From positions 372,001-436,000 of the forward strand of contig NZ_FZNS01000002.1 in the NCBI RefSeq assembly GCF_900188255.1: 64,000 bases of DNA, written 5' to 3'. The first letter of the stretch is position 1. Each line of letters starts with the position of its first letter. The notes beneath the pieces were generated by a model, which was given only the letters and a program-made list of their open reading frames with translations, had not been told where the DNA came from and did not search any database. Source of the stretch: Hymenobacter mucosus. GTDB taxonomy: Bacteria > Bacteroidota > Bacteroidia > Cytophagales > Hymenobacteraceae. Of the stretch, positions 61,303 to 64,000 are shown one piece after another. The position numbers and the translations under genes were made by a program.

Positions 61303-61939
61303 CCAGCAAAAACAACACAATACTGCGGGGACCATGCGCCCCAAGCACCAGTGTCTTTTCAATATCGGCCGTCCGGCTCGGCCCGGTAGTGAGAGAAATC
61401 ATGGATGGCAGCCGGTCTGCTCCGTACTTCTGCTGCATCATCTGCAAGGCGTCGCCAATGTCGGCCACTACCTGAGACGTGCGCGCTAAGATAAGGTGCT
61501 GATCGGGATAGATACTGAGGCGGCGGCCGCTACCCGTAGCACCGCTCACTAGCACACTACCCGTGCGAGCCACCAAAGCCTCACAGGTAGTAAGGCCCGC
61601 ATCGGCGTGTGCTACAAACTCCGTTTCGTCTCCCTGAAACACTATTTCACCTTCGTGCAGCAGCTTCTTAAGCTCTGGCTCCCATACGTACAGGTGTTCC
61701 AAGGCTTTCTCCTTCTTGTAGGCAAATAGCTGATCGTAGAAATGCTCTACCGAATCGCAATAGAAAAAGACACCTCCTACTCGTACAAAGCTCTGGGCAA
61801 AAGCCACGGCTAAGTCATCGGCAGTGGCAGAACGCGGATGCAATGGAGCAGTGAAATCAGGCCGGGTAGGTTGCGGAGCCGGCTGCTGCAACGACTCGCG
61901 GATGCGGCGTAGAATTATGTCGCGGGAAGTATCAGCCAT
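61277..61939 (-). CDS. LUD-domain protein (LutC/YkgG-like)
   Basis: 220 residues. MADTSRDIILRRIRESLQQP is the LutC-type N-terminal helix. Core: FVRVGGVFFYCDSVEHFYDQ, ADAGLTTCEALVARTGSVLV, SGRRLSIYPDQHLILARTSQ and SMISLTTGPSRTADIEKTLV, LGAHGPRSIVLFLLD. LutC works with LutA and LutB in lactate use in Bacillus; those two genes are absent here, so the function may differ. First gene of the operon. The -7 element TATCTTTG ends 5 bases before the ATG at 61939, so the mRNA is probably leaderless. Confidence 0.87.
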   Translation of the reverse strand: MADTSRDIILRRIRESLQQPAPQPTRPDFTAPLHPRSATADDLAVAFAQSFVRVGGVFFYCDSVEHFYDQLFAYKKEKALEHLYVWEPELKKLLHEGEIVFQGDETEFVAHADAGLTTCEALVARTGSVLVSGATGSGRRLSIYPDQHLILARTSQVVADIGDALQMMQQKYGADRLPSMISLTTGPSRTADIEKTLVLGAHGPRSIVLFLLDDAPAATT

Positions 61940-61944
61940 GAGCA

Positions 61945-61952
61945 CAAAGATA
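61945..61952 (-). promoter_or_regulatory. -7 promoter element of the LUD operon, leaderless geometry
   Basis: Minus-strand TATCTTTG is an exact match. Only five bases (TGCTC) separate it from the ATG at 61939, about the distance from a -7 element to its transcription start. Confidence 0.6.
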
Positions 61953-62136
61953 CGGGGTTTCTACGGGGCCACTACATTGCCCGTTGAACAGCCAAACTAC
62001 AACTGCTATTTTTAATAATTTCAATATGGGAATACTTTTCCCGGTATTATTCTTTGAGCCTGCAACAGCTACTACTAACCATACAACAAGTCTTTCTCGT
62101 ACTAAGTAACAAAAATGGCTTATTGTAGCGCTAGAG

Positions 62137-62144
62137 TATTTTTG
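62137..62144 (+). promoter_or_regulatory. -7 promoter element of the 66-residue orphan gene
   Basis: TATTTTTG is an exact match to TAnnTTTG and predicts a leader of about 74 bases before ATG 62225. The leader is A/T-rich. Confidence 0.5.
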
Positions 62145-62224
62145 CATTTATCCAGCATGTATGAAAAGCAAAAAATAATGATTTGGCATCTTTTTGGTAA
62201 AACAGGTTAGCAAACCCACTTATT

Positions 62225-62425
62225 ATGAATAACCACACGCGCCTTACTACCTCGTCTATTGCCTCGCGGCCTCCCTCTATTCAGCCGACAGAAGCAGAGT
62301 TTGAACAATGGCTAGGTGAGCTAACTCCTAGTATACGAGCTGCCATTGCGCAGCAGGGCTTTGTAAAGGGCAGATCTCTACCTGCCTTTCGTGCTTACCT
62401 TCAAAATCGACTACAATCGGAATAA
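62225..62425 (+). CDS. Small orphan protein, 66 residues
   Basis: No family recognised. A polar, Ser/Thr-rich start (NNHTRLTTSSIASRPPSIQP) is followed by a compact helical part (TEAEFEQWLGELTPSIRAAI, AQQGFVKGRSLPAFRAYLQN). No Cys, signal or membrane helix. It has its own promoter element and a 27-bp terminator, which supports a real expressed gene. Convergent with ftsH. Confidence 0.65.
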   Translation: MNNHTRLTTSSIASRPPSIQPTEAEFEQWLGELTPSIRAAIAQQGFVKGRSLPAFRAYLQNRLQSE

Positions 62426-62448
62426 CCAATACGATCCAATACTTCATC

Positions 62449-62505
62449 AGCACTAAAAAGCAAAGCCCGTTTCCGGATCGGAAACGGGCTTTGCTTTTTA
62501 GTGCT
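62449..62505. terminator. 27-bp perfect bidirectional terminator
   Basis: Arms 62449-62475 and 62479-62505 are exact complements around a GAT loop. It serves both the orphan gene (rightward) and ftsH (leftward, stop at 62514). Confidence 0.88.
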
Positions 62506-62513
62506 TGGTACAC

Positions 62514-64000
62514 CTATACTGGCGTTACGGCCGAGCCACTAGGCTCAGAAGTAGCTCCGGTAGAGTCCGAGCCATTGTCTACGCCTGGCAGATTCAACTC
62601 TGGAAGGTCGCTACCTAATGGAATACCGGCGTGTTCTTGCTTCCGCTCACTCAGCGTTTCTGAGCGGTCGGTGCCAGCCATATGGGCTTGGTAGGTAGTT
62701 TGGCTGTCAAAGGGACGCTTACCAACGAGACGCTCTAAGTCGTCCTGCAATAAGATTTCCTTCTCTAGCAATTCCTTGGCAATTACCTCCAACTCGTGCC
62801 GGCGCTCAGTCAGCAGCTCCTTAGTACGGGTATACGCTTGTTCGATGATAGAGCGAACTTCTTCGTCAATCATCTGTGACGTGGCTTCTGAATATGGCTT
62901 GGTAAAACCGTACTCATTCTGGCCTTTCGAGTCGTAGAACGATACGTTACCGAGCTTAGCATTCATGCCGTACATCGTCACGATGCTGTAGGCTACCTTG
63001 GTAATGCGCTCCAAGTCGCTCAGAGCACCAGTAGAAATCTTACCAAAGACTAGTTCCTCAGCAGCACGTCCACCTAGCGTCATGCACATTTCGTCCATGA
63101 GTTGCTCGGTATTGTATAGGAACTGCTCGCGAGGCAAATACTGAGCGTAACCCAGCGCCGCAACGCCGCGGGGCACAATGCTCACCTTCACCAAGGGATC
63201 GGCGTGCTCCAAGAACCAGCCAGCAATAGCGTGACCGGCTTCATGGTAAGCAACAATTCGCTTCTCACCGGGGCTAATGATTTTGTTTTTCTTCTCCAAG
63301 CCGCCAATCACACGGTCTACGGCATCGGTGAAGTCCTGCATGGTTACCATCTTTTTGTCGCGGCGAGCGGCAATTAGAGCGGCCTCGTTGCAGACGTTGG
63401 CAATCTCAGCGCCAGCGAAACCAGGCGTTTGCGCAGCTAGCTTCTTAGCTTCCACGTCTGGTCCTAGAGTCAGAGGCTTTAAGTGCACATTGAAAATCTG
63501 GGTACGGCCGTTGATGTCTGGCTTATCAATGCTGATCTGACGATCAAAACGACCAGGACGCAGCAGTGCCGAATCAAGCGTATCGGGGCGGTTGGTAGCG
63601 GCCAGGATAATTACTCCTGAGTCGGTGCCAAAACCATCCATTTCCACTAGCAGAGAGTTCAAGGTATTTTCCCGCTCGTCGTTGCCGCCAGGCATATTGC
63701 CTTTGCTGCGGCTGCGGCCAATGGCGTCAATTTCGTCGATGAAGATGATGCAGGGAGCCTTGGCTTTAGCTTGCTTAAATAAGTCACGCACGCGCGCAGC
63801 ACCCACACCCACAAACATTTCCACGAAGTCGGAGCCCGACAGAGAGAAGAACGGCACATCAGCCTCACCCGCTACGGCTTTCGCCAGCAAGGTTTTGCCA
63901 GTACCGGGAGGACCTACCAAAAGGGCCCCTTTGGGGATTTTACCACCTAAAATGGTGAATTTGGAAGGGTTCTTCAGAAACTCTACAATCTCTTGTACTT
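62514..64000 (-). CDS. ftsH: ATP-dependent zinc metalloprotease FtsH, C-terminal part (cut by window edge)
   Basis: The last 495 residues are visible; the N-terminal membrane part lies beyond 64000. Seen in order: [20 protein letters not shown] (Walker A), [17 protein letters not shown] (pore loop), [12 protein letters not shown] (Walker B), [20 protein letters not shown] (second region of homology), then the protease domain with [11 protein letters not shown] (HExxH zinc site) and the third ligand in [12 protein letters not shown] membrane-bound AAA+ protease that degrades misfolded membrane proteins and short-lived regulators. The tail after residue 1,407 bases is Ser/Gly/Thr-rich. Confidence 0.97.
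   Translation of the reverse strand, partial: VQEIVEFLKNPSKFTILGGKIPKGALLVGPPGTGKTLLAKAVAGEADVPFFSLSGSDFVEMFVGVGAARVRDLFKQAKAKAPCIIFIDEIDAIGRSRSKGNMPGGNDERENTLNSLLVEMDGFGTDSGVIILAATNRPDTLDSALLRPGRFDRQISIDKPDINGRTQIFNVHLKPLTLGPDVEAKKLAAQTPGFAGAEIANVCNEAALIAARRDKKMVTMQDFTDAVDRVIGGLEKKNKIISPGEKRIVAYHEAGHAIAGWFLEHADPLVKVSIVPRGVAALGYAQYLPREQFLYNTEQLMDEMCMTLGGRAAEELVFGKISTGALSDLERITKVAYSIVTMYGMNAKLGNVSFYDSKGQNEYGFTKPYSEATSQMIDEEVRSIIEQAYTRTKELLTERRHELEVIAKELLEKEILLQDDLERLVGKRPFDSQTTYQAHMAGTDRSETLSERKQEHAGIPLGSDLPELNLPGVDNGSDSTGATSEPSGSAVTPV

Noticed and set aside
1..64000. CRISPR array, prophage, insertion sequence or rRNA operon
   Set aside because: No regularly spaced repeats, phage structural or integrase genes, transposases or rRNA sequences were seen on reading.

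Overview
The window looks like a chromosomal segment of a GC-rich Bacteroidota of the Hymenobacter type (Cytophagales). This is inferred from several things seen in it: promoters of the Bacteroidota form TAnnTTTG, start codons without a Shine-Dalgarno sequence, the gliding lipoprotein gldH directly behind a PSP1/RicT gene, proteins ending in type IX secretion (T9SS) sorting domains, SusC-style TonB-dependent receptors with an N-terminal carboxypeptidase-D-like domain, and a large bacterial alpha-2-macroglobulin. No rRNA operon, insertion sequence, prophage or CRISPR array was seen. Most of the DNA is ordinary chromosomal backbone, with one short accessory-looking stretch at about 32.9-36.6 kb.

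Layout. 0-0.8 kb: the start of an Lrp/AsnC regulator, then an odd class II tRNA-like gene followed by twin hairpins. 0.8-7.2 kb: a DsbD-type thiol-disulfide reductase divergent from a CNNM/CorC-type transporter, then a gamma-carbonic-anhydrase-fold protein, a radical SAM/SPASM protein and an endonuclease III homologue. 7.2-12.3 kb: tandem glycine-zipper OmpA paralogues, accD, a third OmpA-type lipoprotein, and a miniature protein made almost only of a T9SS sorting domain. 12.3-26 kb: two closely related TonB-dependent receptors bracket a three-subunit periplasmic molybdenum hydroxylase (PaoABC type), an amidase, an NAD-dependent epimerase-like protein and two tiny proteins. 26-33 kb: an MBL-fold hydrolase, a decayed SGNH hydrolase, cystathionine gamma-synthase, a DUF2167 and a VTT-domain membrane protein, tRNA-Arg(ACG), and an ArsS-like radical SAM protein.

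32.9-38.2 kb: small unknowns, two STAS-like single-domain proteins, an sce7726-type PD-(D/E)XK protein, DNA polymerase IV, and a ferredoxin-NADP reductase next to its likely 2Fe-2S ferredoxin. 38.2-50 kb: a basic-tailed secreted protein, the 2,091-residue alpha-2-macroglobulin, a DinB-fold protein, secreted unknowns, a helix-hairpin-helix membrane protein and a PAP2 phosphatase. 50-64 kb: a long disordered hydrophilic protein, a cold-shock protein, the ricT-like/gldH pair, an M57 HEIGH metalloprotease, a T9SS-exported subtilase, a zinc alcohol dehydrogenase, an overlapping three-gene operon (LUD protein, LpxH-like phosphatase, beta-propeller protein), a 66-residue orphan, and the C-terminal three quarters or so of ftsH.

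Functional threads are cell-envelope work (DsbD, OmpA proteins, A2M, LpxH-like enzyme, FtsH, TonB receptors), T9SS and gliding (GldH and two sorting-domain proteins), and redox chemistry (Mo hydroxylase, ferredoxin/FNR, radical SAM enzymes). Genes are separated by unusually long, nearly perfect inverted repeats that can terminate in both directions. I found no convincing new multi-gene system. The best leads are the tRNA-like gene with anticodon CUC, an A6 tract that decides whether a small T9SS protein has a signal peptide, the receptor duplication with patches of near-identical DNA, and the small-gene cluster around the sce7726 protein.
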